A DNA stretch of 64,000 nt from BOG-908 sp963692875 (GCA_965198755.1 OZ240673.1:4650001-4714000), one strand, 5' to 3'; positions 1 to 9,140 are shown, counted from the stretch's first letter. Made by a program: numbers and translations. The notes: generated by a model from the letters alone, not told the origin.

Positions 1-107
1 ACCTTTCCGGAGAGCGCGCGACAGCAGAGTCAAAAGTTTTTTGGTCCTTTTTTTCAAAAAAGGACTGCTTGCTTCTATGAGTCAGTATCAACGCCAGTTG
101 GTATTAC
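1..107. repeat. Element A copy 1 (right half, cut by window edge)
   Basis: Only the right part is in the window: the end of the GC core (GCGCGACAGCAGAG), the AAAAGTTTTTTGG run, the arm-2 hairpin (GGTCC...GGACTGC) and an outer arm ending in GGTATTA. Reversed, that end reads TAATACC, and its first three bases are the stop codon of the neighbouring minus-strand gene. Confidence 0.85.
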
Positions 108-1006
108 TTCGAGCCAACAATCCCGCGCACCCGTCGCACCAGCTTCCGCATCTTCTTTACACCGGGGGTGCTCAGGTCCGGCGGGACGAATTCGGGCCCC
201 TCCGGTAGCGCCGCTCCTGTGCCGGGCCTCTCCGGCAGCAGTGCAGGTAGGAGGAACCCCATGCCGAACAGGTGCAGCCACATCCGCTCCAGCACGTAGC
301 CGTACACCTCGTGGCCCAACGAGGCGCGCCGCAGGTTCGCCAGAGCGCCTTCGGACAGCGTCATCAACCTGGACCGGCGTGCCGCGAACACCGCCCCGTA
401 GGCGAAGCGACCCAGCAGGTTGGCCTCGGCCTGCGCCGCCAACGCCGGCAGGCCGCACATCGTCAGGAAATGCGCCGCTATGTTGGTGCCGTCCGGCAAG
501 TGGTGCAGGCTGCGGTAAGTCTCCTGCAGCCAGAGCGAGCCCACGTCGTGGAAACCAAGCGGCATCCAGGTCTGCAGCGAAAACAGTTCCGGCCGCACGC
601 GCAGCCCGTCGATGAACCCGCCGGTCTCGCGCGCCAGCACGCGAGCGGGCGGGATGTCTCGCCTGATCTTCCACCGCCACGAGAGCGGCTGCACGTCGGC
701 CCAGCGATGCGTGGCCCGCAGCAGCTCGAGGAAGTCCGGGCTGTGCTCGAACGGGTCGCCCTGCGCGAACACGACGAAGTCGTCGTCCTGGGTGCCGCCC
801 GGCTGGCGCAGCCCGAGCACGTGGCTGAGGTAGGTCTCCGACTCGCGGCCCTGGTTGGGCCGCTCGGTGATGCTGGCGGCGCGTGCGCGCACCGCGTCCG
901 AAGTGATGGCCGCCCCCTTGTTGTAGACGGCCACCTCGAACTCCGGCGGCACGTCGGCCAGCCAGTCGAGAGCCTCCGCGTAACGCGCGATGACGAGCTG
1001 GTGCAT
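104..1006 (-). CDS. DUF3431 family protein
   Basis: 300-residue protein of unknown function. The N-terminus has the DUF3431 pattern: an ARYAEALDWL stretch (residues 7-16), YNKG (28-31), NQGRESETYL (51-60) and FAQGDPFEH (80-88). This family often lies in polysaccharide or glycosyltransferase clusters, but no activity is established, so none is assigned. An ATG with GGAG about 10 bases upstream is chosen over an in-frame start 37 codons earlier, which would add a low-complexity leader. It is the last gene of a four-gene minus-strand operon, 46 bp behind the Sel1-like gene. The stop codon is the TAA of a flanking element A terminus. The C-terminus is basic (KKMRKLVRRVR). Confidence 0.8.
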   Translation of the reverse strand: MHQLVIARYAEALDWLADVPPEFEVAVYNKGAAITSDAVRARAASITERPNQGRESETYLSHVLGLRQPGGTQDDDFVVFAQGDPFEHSPDFLELLRATHRWADVQPLSWRWKIRRDIPPARVLARETGGFIDGLRVRPELFSLQTWMPLGFHDVGSLWLQETYRSLHHLPDGTNIAAHFLTMCGLPALAAQAEANLLGRFAYGAVFAARRSRLMTLSEGALANLRRASLGHEVYGYVLERMWLHLFGMGFLLPALLPERPGTGAALPEGPEFVPPDLSTPGVKKMRKLVRRVRGIVGSK

Positions 1007-1052
1007 GGGCGGGCACTCCGGTCTGGGGGGCGCAAAGGCCGCGTCGCAAGCG

Positions 1053-1817
1053 TCAGGAGACGGAGAACTGTACCCAGCTGGACGACACGTAGCGGCCCAG
1101 CGACGGACAAATGACATACACCCGCCAGGCGTAGTTGCCGAGGCCAGGGTTTGGCATGCGGCTGGCCGACAGGTTCGTCGTTTGCGAGAACACCGGGATC
1201 GGCTCGCCGCTGTCCAGCCGCACCACCTCGACGAAGTAGCTGGCCGGCGCCGGGGTGGGCGCCGCGGTCCACACCAGCGGCACCCCGGCGGTGCCGGCGT
1301 CGTGCAGGTCGGCCTTCGGGCCGGGGAAACTGATGCCGGGCACGTCCACCGTGCTGCCGGGCGGCTGAGTCTGGTTCCAACCGCGGCCGGCGGCGGCTTT
1401 CAACCCGTGCTCGGCGGCCTGCCTGAACCAGGCGCGCGCCAGTTCCAGGTTGCGCGGCACGCCGTCACCCGCCTCGTAAAGCTGGCCGAGGTCGAAGCCG
1501 GCGCGCGCCACGCCGCCGGACGCGGCGGCTGCGTACCAGGTGGCCGCCTGGCGGGAATCATGGGCGACCCCGCGGCCGGCATCATACATGACCGCCACGT
1601 TCAGCTCCGCTTCCGGCAGGCCGAGCTCTGCGGCGCGCCGGTAGAGGACAAACGCCCGCACGGCGTCGGATGGCTGGTTCTTGCCCAGATCCGCATCGAC
1701 CGCCTGGGCGAAAACCTGCTGGGCGCTCCCGGCGCGCGCGGCACGTGCGGGGGGCGCGGCGAACAGCCCGACCAGCACGGCTGCAGCCGATCCTGCCGCG
1801 AGCTTCCCGGGTGCCAT
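1053..1817 (-). CDS. Secreted Sel1-like repeat protein
   Basis: 254 residues with an N-terminal signal peptide (basic start, hydrophobic run, Ala-rich cleavage region around residues 22-27). Residues of about 45-140 hold two Sel1-type helical repeats (RAAELGLPEAELNVAVMYDAG and the AWFRQAAEHG segment), typical of TPR-like scaffolds for protein contacts in the periplasm. The last about 110 residues form a separate domain with no motif I recognise. The ATG at 1817 gives a clean signal peptide, while the longer reading adds 13 basic residues. It lies 41 bp after the OmpA-like gene, in the same operon, which suggests an envelope role. The substrate or partner is unknown. Confidence 0.75.
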   Translation of the reverse strand: MAPGKLAAGSAAAVLVGLFAAPPARAARAGSAQQVFAQAVDADLGKNQPSDAVRAFVLYRRAAELGLPEAELNVAVMYDAGRGVAHDSRQAATWYAAAASGGVARAGFDLGQLYEAGDGVPRNLELARAWFRQAAEHGLKAAAGRGWNQTQPPGSTVDVPGISFPGPKADLHDAGTAGVPLVWTAAPTPAPASYFVEVVRLDSGEPIPVFSQTTNLSASRMPNPGLGNYAWRVYVICPSLGRYVSSSWVQFSVS

Positions 1818-1858
1818 GCGCCTTGAAGTGGAACGGCAGGGTCGGCCGCGATGCAACG

Positions 1859-2326
1859 CTACTTCCAGGTGATCTCCGCTCGCCGATTATGGCTGTCCTG
1901 CGGGTTGCCCGGATTGGCAGGATCGGTGGCGCCCTTGGCGAGGATCTGGAACCGCTCGGCGGGGATGCCGCGGGCGACCAGCGCGCGGTAGACCGCGTTG
2001 GCCCTCTGCTGGGACAGACGGATGTTGGTCTGCGCCGAGCCGCTGGAGTCGGTGCCCGCGGCCACGGTCATCAGGATCGGCTTGCCGTCACGGTAGAGGC
2101 GGGCGGCGTGGTCCAGCTGGGCGAGGTCCTCCGCCCGGATCGCGGCACTGCCGGGCGAGAAGTAGACGTCGATCGCGTCCGGCGCGGCCGAGCCGGCGGC
2201 GGCCGGGGCGGCGCCGGCGGCAGCGTCCGGTGCAGCCGGCGCGGAGTGCCCCGGAGGCGATTGGGCAAGGGCAGGTTGCGCGAGTGCCGCGAGACAGACG
2301 ATGAACCCGAGCCGGACAATGCGCAT
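1859..2326 (-). CDS. OmpA-family peptidoglycan-binding protein
   Basis: 155 residues: signal peptide (about 1-21), an Ala/Pro-rich linker, then an OmpA/MotB C-terminal domain (about 50-155). The domain has the usual DVYFSPGSAAI opening strand and the NIRLSQQRANAV helix, whose L-S-x-x-R-A pattern helps bind peptidoglycan diaminopimelate. It is short for an OmpA protein and has no membrane barrel, so it should be a periplasmic, wall-attached protein. The ATG at 2326 has GGAAGG 9 bases upstream; an upstream TTG in frame is less likely. It starts 14 bp after the preceding gene, so the two are probably translated together. Confidence 0.88.
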   Translation of the reverse strand: MRIVRLGFIVCLAALAQPALAQSPPGHSAPAAPDAAAGAAPAAAGSAAPDAIDVYFSPGSAAIRAEDLAQLDHAARLYRDGKPILMTVAAGTDSSGSAQTNIRLSQQRANAVYRALVARGIPAERFQILAKGATDPANPGNPQDSHNRRAEITWK

Positions 2327-2340
2327 GAGACGGACCTTCC

Positions 2341-3993
2341 TCAAGGTAGTTGGATTTCGATGGTGCCCGGGCGTCGCGGGTGCAGTCCTGGCGGCAACAG
2401 AACAAGTGATGGCTGCAGGGAGTTGCCTTTCAGCTGTGGCCAGTCGGCTTGCGAAAGGGTTTGCGCGATCACATGCGCGAGCGGTTCGTCATCGCTGTAG
2501 AAATATGAGATGGCGCGGCGCGCCGGCAATGCACGCGTCGGCCGCGCCCTGATGTTGGCGATGCCCTCGTGCTGCAACATCATCGCCAGCGGACGCAGCC
2601 GCCGCAGCGCCTCCGCGTCGCGCTCGGGGTAGAGGAGGAGGACCGCGGCCTGCGCGGCGGTCTTCAGCTTGCCGGGCAACGCAAGCTGGGCACGCACGTC
2701 GCCCGCCGATGGCGGGACGGGCAGGCTGCGCACGCTCTCCGGCGGAGCAAACGCCTGCAAGGCGGCGGTCTGGGTATCGCCTGCGTGCGCCGGGGCTGGC
2801 GCAGGCGAGGCGGCCAGGGGCGCGGCCGGCACAGGAGCGCCTGACACAGGAGCGGCCGGCGCAGAAACGTCCGGCACAGGAGCGCCTGATCGAGGCGCGG
2901 CTGGCACAGGCGCAGCCGGCGCAGGCGGGGCCAGCACAAGCGAGGATGGCACGGAGGTGGCTGGCGTAAGCGAGGCCGGTGCCTGCGAGGTCGGCCCGGG
3001 CGAGGTGGGCGCCTGCGATGTCGGCCCGGACGGAGCGCTGCCCGGCGCCGACCCGATGGAAGCGGCCGGGGCGCCCGGCCGAGGCGAGGCGGCAGCGGGC
3101 AGCCCGTCGCCGGCGCTGGCCTGTAGCTGTCGCAGCCCGGCGATCTCCGCCTGGGTCGGCGGAACCGCGTCCGGCCCGTCCGTCGGCGTGGCCGTCCGCC
3201 CACCGGGGATCGGGGGGACCCCTGCACGGCCTGCCGCTTGCTGCTGAGCCGGGCCTGACACCGTGCTTGGGACGCGGTTTGGGGTGCCGCTTGCCTCACG
3301 CGGCCCGGCATGGTCCGGCGCCTGTCCCGCGACGGGCGAGCCCGGGGGCTCTGCCGGTTGCGGCTGGTCCTGTCGCGGCGCAGCGGAGGCGAGGCGTTGG
3401 ACCTGCCCGCCGGGAGCCGCGTCCGGCACTGCGGCCGGGGGCACCGGCGCGCGCAGGGCGGCCGCCGGCCCCGCATGCGGTGCTTGTGCCGTGAAGCGCT
3501 CCGCCCAGACGGGTCGCGCCGTGAAGCCGCCATGACCGCGCGCGTAGATAACGAAGGCCACGCTGGCCAGCGCCGCGATGCAGGCGGCGGCAAGGCTGAT
3601 CCGGAAATTGTCCCGCCAGATGCCGGACCTGCCGGCGGGCCCGCGCGAGGTTGCGGCCCTGGCCCAGACGTTGCGCCCGACGGACCTCCAGCCCGGGCGC
3701 GAAGGCGCCTGGTCGGCGTCGCGCCCGGTCTGCAGCGCGCGCCTGACCAGCGCCGCATCCACCTTCGGCGCATCCTCGGTGGAGGCGACGAACAGCACGG
3801 CGGCTAGGCCGGCGCGCAACTGCCGCTCCGACCCGCTTGCGTAACCTACCAGGCAGGCCATCGCCGGACGATCCAGCAGGTCCGGCGGGTGCCCCAGCAC
3901 CTGCAAGCGCTGGGCAACGGCCGCTTCGGCCTGAGACCTGGTCAGTGTCCTGCCGGTGGCACCCTGGACGGATCTGGTGGATGCGGTTTGCAC
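2341..3993 (-). CDS. Membrane protein with Pro/Ala-rich linker, function unknown
   Basis: 550 residues. About 1-130 is cytoplasmic and begins with a small helical domain rich in RSQAEAAVAQRL-type helices, loosely like the C-terminal part of ExeA-type secretion ATPases, but with no P-loop. One transmembrane helix follows (about 132-151), then a roughly 270-residue Pro/Ala/Gly-rich stretch with repeated APVPAAP-like units, and a globular C-terminal domain (about 430-550) that I do not recognise. The layout suits a bitopic protein spanning the periplasm, like a TonB- or GspB-type partner. The GTG start has GAGGA 5 bases upstream. It is first in an operon with OmpA-like, Sel1-like and DUF3431 genes, divergent from the porin gene. 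Confidence 0.7.
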   Translation of the reverse strand: MQTASTRSVQGATGRTLTRSQAEAAVAQRLQVLGHPPDLLDRPAMACLVGYASGSERQLRAGLAAVLFVASTEDAPKVDAALVRRALQTGRDADQAPSRPGWRSVGRNVWARAATSRGPAGRSGIWRDNFRISLAAACIAALASVAFVIYARGHGGFTARPVWAERFTAQAPHAGPAAALRAPVPPAAVPDAAPGGQVQRLASAAPRQDQPQPAEPPGSPVAGQAPDHAGPREASGTPNRVPSTVSGPAQQQAAGRAGVPPIPGGRTATPTDGPDAVPPTQAEIAGLRQLQASAGDGLPAAASPRPGAPAASIGSAPGSAPSGPTSQAPTSPGPTSQAPASLTPATSVPSSLVLAPPAPAAPVPAAPRSGAPVPDVSAPAAPVSGAPVPAAPLAASPAPAPAHAGDTQTAALQAFAPPESVRSLPVPPSAGDVRAQLALPGKLKTAAQAAVLLLYPERDAEALRRLRPLAMMLQHEGIANIRARPTRALPARRAISYFYSDDEPLAHVIAQTLSQADWPQLKGNSLQPSLVLLPPGLHPRRPGTIEIQLP

Positions 3994-4270
3994 GTCAGTC
4001 CTCGCCGGTCACGTGCCGTTCGAACTCGCCCGCCGGTGTGCTTTCCCGGCACACTCGGCCGGTCTTTCCACGCGACAGCTGCGTCCGGACGGACAAAGCA
4101 ATACGGTTGTGCAACGCAGGCCGGGTGCTGGCGTTCGCAGCACCAACGTTTGCGTGGCATAACGTAGCCGGCGTGAAGCAGACTGGAGTTCGTTGCGCGT
4201 GAAAGCCTTCCATGTCGGCAAGCACCCCGGATCTTCGGCTTGGGCCCTTCTGGCTCGGGTACCATCTGCT

Positions 4271-5668
4271 ATGTCCACCCGTCCTAACAGCCCGTGCCGC
4301 CTCGCGTTCCGGGTCTGTCCACCGGGCGCGGCCATGTTGTTCGCCGCGTCCTCCGGCGTGGCGATGTGGCTGGCCGGGACCGGCGCCGTGCGCGCGCAGG
4401 TGATCGACCAATACGTCAACGCCGACATACCCGGCTACGACACCCAGGCCGGTGTGACGGTGGCGACAAGGTCGCGCCCGGACTACGACGCGCCCGGCGT
4501 CCGGCTCGGCAACTTCATCCTGAGCCCCGTGCTTTCGGAGAGCGCCGGCTACGACGACGACGTGACCGGTTTGCCGCACGGCAAGGGCAGCGCGCTGATC
4601 GAGACCAACGCCAGCGTGAACGCTGCCGGCGGCTGGTCCGACACCAAGCTCGCTGCCGGGCTGAGCGTGGACGATAGCGAGTACCTCGAGCAGTCCGGCC
4701 AGAACTTCACCAACTGGACGGCGGCGGTGGGCGGCAGCCACGATTTCGGCCGAGACACCTTCTCGCTCGGCGCCACCTACCTCAACCTCAACCAGACGCC
4801 GCGCGAGCTCGACGTGCCGGGGCTGGACACTGCCATCGCCTACCGTGTGGCGGACCTGCGTTCTGACTACCATCTCGATCTCGGCCATATCTTCATCCAG
4901 CCGGGTGTGGACGTAGGATATTACAGTTTCGACAACGGGACAATCGCCGGTCAGCCCTACCTGCAGACCTACCGCGACCGCATCGTCGTCTCGCCCGAAC
5001 TGATCGGCAGCTACGAGTTCGCGACCAGGCGGCGCTTCGTGGTCATCCTGCGCGACACCCAATCCGATTTCGACCAGGCGCCGCCCGGCCTGCCGCGGCA
5101 GAACTTCAACGACGCCTCGGTGCTGGCCGGGCTGGCCTACGATGCCGACGGCATCATCACGTTCCGGCTGCTGGCCGGCTGCGAGGAGCGCAGCTTTGCC
5201 AGCAGCCGCTACCAGTTCATCGACGCGCCGATCGTCGAGGGTGCTGCGACCTGGACGCCCACCGGCCTGACTACCATCACCGGCAGCGCCGCACGCTACA
5301 TCGAGGACTCTGCCGCCGAGAACACGGTGGGCTACACCGAGACCGCGCTGAAGCTGCAGATGGACCACGAATACCTCCGCAACGTGATCTTCACCATACA
5401 TGCGGCCTACATCCTCGACGACTATAGCGGCACCGGCGCTGGCTCGGCGACCAGCCAGACCTACTTCACCGGCGGGCTTGGCGGTTCCTACGCGCTCAAC
5501 CGCAACCTGCGGCTGGCGGCGGACTACACGTACTCCACGCGTGGCGGCGGCAACTCGCAGACGGTCTCGGCGTCGTCGCTCAACACGAATTTCGCCCAGT
5601 TCGGCGGCGCGTTTGGCGGCAACTACTCGGAGAACACGTTCCGGCTGACGTTGCGGTTCGCGTTGTGA
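4271..5668 (+). CDS. Outer-membrane beta-barrel protein (putative porin, BBP2-like)
   Basis: 465 residues with a long signal sequence ending near AVRAQ (about 42). The remainder is alternating amphipathic strands rich in Tyr, Thr, Asn and Gly (such as YLNLNQTPREL and GYYSFDNGTI) and ends in a strand closing with LRFAL. This is the pattern of the putative beta-barrel porin 2 family, often encoded next to exopolysaccharide export genes. The Wza-like lipoprotein gene 270 bp downstream on the same strand supports a role in moving a polysaccharide across the outer membrane. The ATG at 4271 is chosen over one 26 codons upstream. The 277 bp before it must hold the promoters for this gene and the divergent operon; I see no clear boxes. 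Confidence 0.78.
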   Translation: MSTRPNSPCRLAFRVCPPGAAMLFAASSGVAMWLAGTGAVRAQVIDQYVNADIPGYDTQAGVTVATRSRPDYDAPGVRLGNFILSPVLSESAGYDDDVTGLPHGKGSALIETNASVNAAGGWSDTKLAAGLSVDDSEYLEQSGQNFTNWTAAVGGSHDFGRDTFSLGATYLNLNQTPRELDVPGLDTAIAYRVADLRSDYHLDLGHIFIQPGVDVGYYSFDNGTIAGQPYLQTYRDRIVVSPELIGSYEFATRRRFVVILRDTQSDFDQAPPGLPRQNFNDASVLAGLAYDADGIITFRLLAGCEERSFASSRYQFIDAPIVEGAATWTPTGLTTITGSAARYIEDSAAENTVGYTETALKLQMDHEYLRNVIFTIHAAYILDDYSGTGAGSATSQTYFTGGLGGSYALNRNLRLAADYTYSTRGGGNSQTVSASSLNTNFAQFGGAFGGNYSENTFRLTLRFAL

Positions 5669-5851
5669 GGCGAGCAGGCAGGCCGTGCCGGACAAAGAAC
5701 CAAAATCTCAGACCTGCCTGTTGCGAAATCTTTGCGATAGCGGAGACAGCGTTTGTTGCCGCTCGTCGTCAGATTGTCGGCCCTGGCCTTCCGCGCCGGA
5801 CGTCGCGCAGCCAAAGCTCACGGCAGCCTGCGTCAAGTAGGTAGCTGTTGC

Positions 5852-5913
5852 ATGGTCCGCGACAGCGCGGACCAAAAGCCTTTCGCTTCTTTTTCCTCGA
5901 AAGAAGGCCTTTC
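5852..5913. repeat. Element A copy 2 (degenerate half)
   Basis: Half of the GC core (GTCCGCGACAGC), a CCAAAAG run and an arm-1 hairpin (GCTTCTTTTTC...GAAAGAAGGCC). No left half is visible. It lies just upstream of the export lipoprotein ribosome-binding site. Confidence 0.65.
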
Positions 5914-5937
5914 ATCTGTCGTTACAGGAGCCCACGC

Positions 5938-6492
5938 ATGATCCGTCCCAGCCTTCTCCTGTGCACTGCCATAGCGCTCTCCGCCTGCACGCCAGGCGGC
6001 GACCTCCAGCCGCTGCCCAGCTACACCTCGACCGGCTATCATCTGGGCGGTGGCGACCAGATACGAGTCATCACCTTCGGTTCGGACCAGTTGAGCGGCC
6101 AGTTCCACGTCAACGACGAGGGTGAGGTCGCGATGCCGCTGGTCGGCACGGTCCGCGCCGCCGGGCTGACATCCGACGAGTTCGCCGCCAAACTGCAGAC
6201 CGAGCTTGCGGCGCAGAAATACGTGCGTGAGCCTCGGGTGTCGGTGGAAGTGCTGAGCTACCGGCCGATCTTTGTGCTGGGCGAAGTGACCAAGCCCGGA
6301 CAGTACAGCTACTCGCCCGGCATGACGATGCTGACCGCGGTGGCGGTAGCCGGCGGGTTCACCTACCGCGCGGTGGAAGACTACGCGTCGGACGTGCGAA
6401 CGACGGGCGGTGCTGCGGTGACGGGCAAGATCACGCCGCAATCGTTTCTGGCGCCTGGGGACGTGGTGAAGGTGTACGAACGGCACTTCTGA
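5938..6492 (+). CDS. Polysaccharide export lipoprotein (Wza-like, short form)
   Basis: 184 residues. A lipoprotein signal ends at the lipobox LSAC with Cys17. A polysaccharide-export domain follows (about 35-115: YHLGGGDQIRV, the DEGEVAMPLVGTV strand and a YVREPRVSVEV strand), then one SLBB-type domain (about 118-180: RPIFVLGEVTKPGQYSY, GDVVKVYERHF). Proteins of this family form the outer-membrane and periplasmic exit channel for exopolysaccharide or capsule; this is the short type with a single SLBB domain. AGGAG lies 7 bases before the ATG. It probably acts with the adjacent beta-barrel protein. No polymerase or chain-length regulator is in the window. Confidence 0.9.
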   Translation: MIRPSLLLCTAIALSACTPGGDLQPLPSYTSTGYHLGGGDQIRVITFGSDQLSGQFHVNDEGEVAMPLVGTVRAAGLTSDEFAAKLQTELAAQKYVREPRVSVEVLSYRPIFVLGEVTKPGQYSYSPGMTMLTAVAVAGGFTYRAVEDYASDVRTTGGAAVTGKITPQSFLAPGDVVKVYERHF

Positions 6493-6499
6493 AGAGGAA

Positions 6500-6630
6500 G
6501 AAAGGCCTTCTTTTTTGAAAAAAAAGAAGCAAAAAACTTTTGGGCCTGCTGTCGCGGACCATCCAACGGCGCGCGCTTAGGTGACAAAAGTTTTTTGCTT
6601 CTTTTTTTCCAAAAAAGAAGGCCTTGCTTA
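6500..6630. repeat. Element A copy 3
   Basis: Complete copy with arm-1-type hairpins on both sides (AAGGCCTTC... and ...GAAGGCC), unusual since most copies pair arm 1 with arm 2. Core CTGTCGCGGACC and GCGCGCGC, partly degenerate. It follows the export lipoprotein stop by 8 bp. Confidence 0.9.
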
Positions 6631-6934
6631 CCCGGCCAACTGCAGCGGCGCGTGTCAGTGCAATCTGCGCCCCTCAGCCAAGTTGGAGACTTGCACGAGA
6701 CGCGGTGCGACCAGGCCAGCCGCAGGTGGGCGAGCACTTTCTGCGACCTCAGTCCAGGACGAAGCGAGAACCTGGTGCGCCGACGACAGAAGCGGCGCCA
6801 TGCACTGAGGCATAGTCGAGGCCGGCGCGGTTACCTTGCTCAAGGCCGCGTCCGCCCGAGCGCGCGCCTTCTGGGCAAAGCAGGGCGCGAGACCTGGCCG
6901 TGCAAGCAGCGTGGCCATGCCGGGCCGTAACCGC
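6631..6934. other. Intergenic stretch, nothing recognised
   Basis: About 300 bp between element A copy 3 and the small membrane protein. Open frames here are short, overlap each other and have no convincing ribosome-binding site. It may be decayed coding sequence. Confidence 0.4.
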
Positions 6935-7177
6935 CTAGTTGAAGAGAGACTCCGCCAGCCGGATGGTGATGACCCAAAGCGCCAGGCCGAGGATCAGCCC
7001 GAGCGCGATGCCGCGCGCCGGGCCGGCGCGGTCACCGGATGCCTCGATGATGACGGCACGACCCTTGGCGCTGGCCTGGCGCATCGGCAGGACGAGAGCG
7101 CTCGGCTGGTCGGCGGCATGGGCCTCACTGCCTGGGAACTCCCAGACGCCGGTGGTCGGTTCAGGTTGTGCAGCCAT
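6935..7177 (-). CDS. Small membrane protein, unknown function
   Basis: 80 residues: a polar N-terminal part with no known domain, then one C-terminal hydrophobic helix (about 58-76, IALGLILGLALWVITIRL) ending in AESLFN. This is the layout of a tail-anchored inner-membrane protein. The ATG at 7177 has an AGAGG site 6 bases upstream. A longer reading to 7282 is possible but its extra sequence looks non-coding. It is convergent with no neighbour and divergent from guaA. I cannot assign a role. Confidence 0.6.
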   Translation of the reverse strand: MAAQPEPTTGVWEFPGSEAHAADQPSALVLPMRQASAKGRAVIIEASGDRAGPARGIALGLILGLALWVITIRLAESLFN

Positions 7178-7489
7178 TGCAACCTCTGGTTCTGTGCATT
7201 CCGGATGCAGTGTGTGACACTCGAGTAACGGCTTCGTGATATTAGATGCTATAACGTGTTCTCCGGGAAAGCCAGAGAACAACGCAGCCGATGATAGGCC
7301 CGGTCAGCACAACCGGCACGAGCAGTCACACTCCTCTCCTCCCTCAAAGAGCATGTCGCGCCAGACAAACTGTCAAGGCAAGACGGTTGGAATAGCGGAA
7401 CCCTAGGCCGCTCGCGTCAACAAGAGGTTTACGGCGCCGCCGGCGGGTTGAGCGCTTGCGGTGCCAGGGGCGCTGTGCTGGATGCAGTC
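7178..7489. other. Divergent intergenic region before guaA
   Basis: 312 bp between the small membrane protein gene and guaA. It should carry both promoters. I see no riboswitch-like folding and no strong -35/-10 pair. Confidence 0.4.
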
Positions 7490-9052
7490 ATGGAACTCCC
7501 TGCTACCTCCAGCCGCATCCTTATCCTCGACTTCGGCAGCCAGGTGACGCAGCTGATCGCCCGCCGGCTGCGCGAGGCGGGGGTGTATTGCGAGATATTC
7601 CCCTACGGCGCGGACGCTGCCCGCATTGCCGCCTGGGGCCCGCGCGGCCTGATCCTGTCCGGCGGCCCCGCCAGTGTGGACGATTCCGGGGCGCCTATGG
7701 CCGACCCGGCCATCTACGCGCTGGGTTTGCCCATCCTGGGCATTTGCTACGGCCAGCAACTGCTGGTGGCCCAGCTTGGCGGCACGGTGCAGGGCAGCGA
7801 CCACCGCGAGTTCGGCCGCGCCACCGTCGACGTCACCGGGGACTGCGCCCTGTTCGGCGACGTGTGGCGGGTGGGCGGCCGGGAGACCGTGTGGATGAGC
7901 CACGGCGACCGGGTGACCGCGCTGCCGCCGGGCTTTGCCGTGGTGGCGACCAGCGAGGGCGCGCCGTTCGCCGCCATCGCCGACGAGCAGCGCCGCATCT
8001 ACGGCACCCAGTTTCACGTCGAGGTGGTGCACACGCCGCACGGCGCCGCCCTGCTGCGCCGCTTCGCCTACGACGTCTGCGGCTGCGCCGGCGACTGGAC
8101 GATGGCGGCGTTCCGCGAGGCTGCCATCGCCCGCATCCGCGACCAGGTGGGCGAAGGCCGGGTGGTGTGCGGCCTGTCCGGCGGGGTGGACAGCTCGGTG
8201 GCCGCCGTGCTGCTCCACGAGGCGATCGGCGAGCGGCTGACCTGCATCTTCGTCGACCACGGCTTGCTGCGGACCGGCGAGGCGGATCAGGTGGTCGAGA
8301 CCTTCCGCGGCCGCTTCCATGTGGAGCTGGTGCACCGCGACGCTTCCGACCTGTTCGTCGGCGCGCTGGCCGGCGTCACCGACCCGGAGACCAAGCGCAA
8401 GACCATCGGCAAGCTGTTCATCGACGTGTTCGAGGAGGAGGCGGCCCGCGCCGGAGGGGCGGATTTCCTCGCCCAGGGCACGCTGTACCCGGACGTGATC
8501 GAGAGCGTGTCGGTAACCGGGGGGCCGTCGGTGACGATCAAGAGCCACCACAACGTGGGCGGGCTGCCGGAGCGGATGCGCATGCATCTGGTCGAACCGC
8601 TGCGCGAGCTGTTCAAGGACGAGGTGCGCGTGCTGGGCCGCGAGCTGGGGCTGTCGGACGCGATCGTCGGGCGCCACCCGTTTCCGGGACCGGGGCTGGC
8701 GATCCGCATCCCCGGCGAGGTAACGCGCGAGAAGCTGGACATCCTGCGCCGCGCGGATGCGATCTACCTCGAGGAGATACGCGCCGCCGGGCTGTACGAC
8801 GCGATCTGGCAGGCGTTTGCCGTGCTGCTGCCGGTGCGCAGCGTGGGGGTCATGGGCGACTACCGCACCTACGAGCAGGTGTGCGGCTTGCGCGCGGTGA
8901 CCAGCACGGACGGCATGACGGCGGACGTCTATCCCTTCGACATGGGGTTCCTCACCCGTGTGGCAGGGCGGATCGTAGGCGAGGTGCGGGGGATCAATCG
9001 GGTGGTGTTTGACGTCACGAGCAAGCCGCCTGGGACGATCGAGTGGGAGTGA
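7490..9052 (+). CDS. guaA: GMP synthase (glutamine-hydrolysing)
   Basis: 520 residues, normal length. Makes GMP from XMP, glutamine and ATP, the last step of guanine nucleotide synthesis in the cytosol. N-terminal class I amidotransferase domain (about 8-195) with the nucleophile Cys86 in GICYGQQ and the His176/Glu178 pair in TQFHVEV. The ATP-pyrophosphatase domain has its P-loop at SGGVDSS (230-236). The C-terminal dimerisation domain ends in the family's typical PPGTIEWE. The ATG at 7490 matches the usual MxxxxSxRILILDFGSQ start. The gene is intact and flanked downstream by two tandem element A copies. Confidence 0.98.
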   Translation: MELPATSSRILILDFGSQVTQLIARRLREAGVYCEIFPYGADAARIAAWGPRGLILSGGPASVDDSGAPMADPAIYALGLPILGICYGQQLLVAQLGGTVQGSDHREFGRATVDVTGDCALFGDVWRVGGRETVWMSHGDRVTALPPGFAVVATSEGAPFAAIADEQRRIYGTQFHVEVVHTPHGAALLRRFAYDVCGCAGDWTMAAFREAAIARIRDQVGEGRVVCGLSGGVDSSVAAVLLHEAIGERLTCIFVDHGLLRTGEADQVVETFRGRFHVELVHRDASDLFVGALAGVTDPETKRKTIGKLFIDVFEEEAARAGGADFLAQGTLYPDVIESVSVTGGPSVTIKSHHNVGGLPERMRMHLVEPLRELFKDEVRVLGRELGLSDAIVGRHPFPGPGLAIRIPGEVTREKLDILRRADAIYLEEIRAAGLYDAIWQAFAVLLPVRSVGVMGDYRTYEQVCGLRAVTSTDGMTADVYPFDMGFLTRVAGRIVGEVRGINRVVFDVTSKPPGTIEWE

Positions 9053-9140
9053 GGAGTCTGGACCGTCGACAGGCAAGGCAGGCAGTTTTTCTTAAAGAAG
9101 CGCAAAAAGCTCCTGATTCCGCATAAACTCCAGCAGCCTG

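Noticed and set aside
3995..5695. A 566-codon minus-strand frame opposite the beta-barrel gene
   Set aside because: The plus strand has a signal peptide, barrel strands and a plausible start; the antisense has none.
6655..6918. An 87-codon frame on the minus strand after element A copy 3
   Set aside because: Starts and ends arbitrarily, overlaps other frames and shows no family features or ribosome-binding site.
7178..7489. Purine riboswitch before guaA
   Set aside because: No three-way-junction sequence pattern is visible in the 312 bp upstream.
7403..9076. A 557-codon frame on the minus strand opposite guaA
   Set aside because: Mirror of an undoubted guaA, with His/Arg/Ala-rich low-quality sequence.
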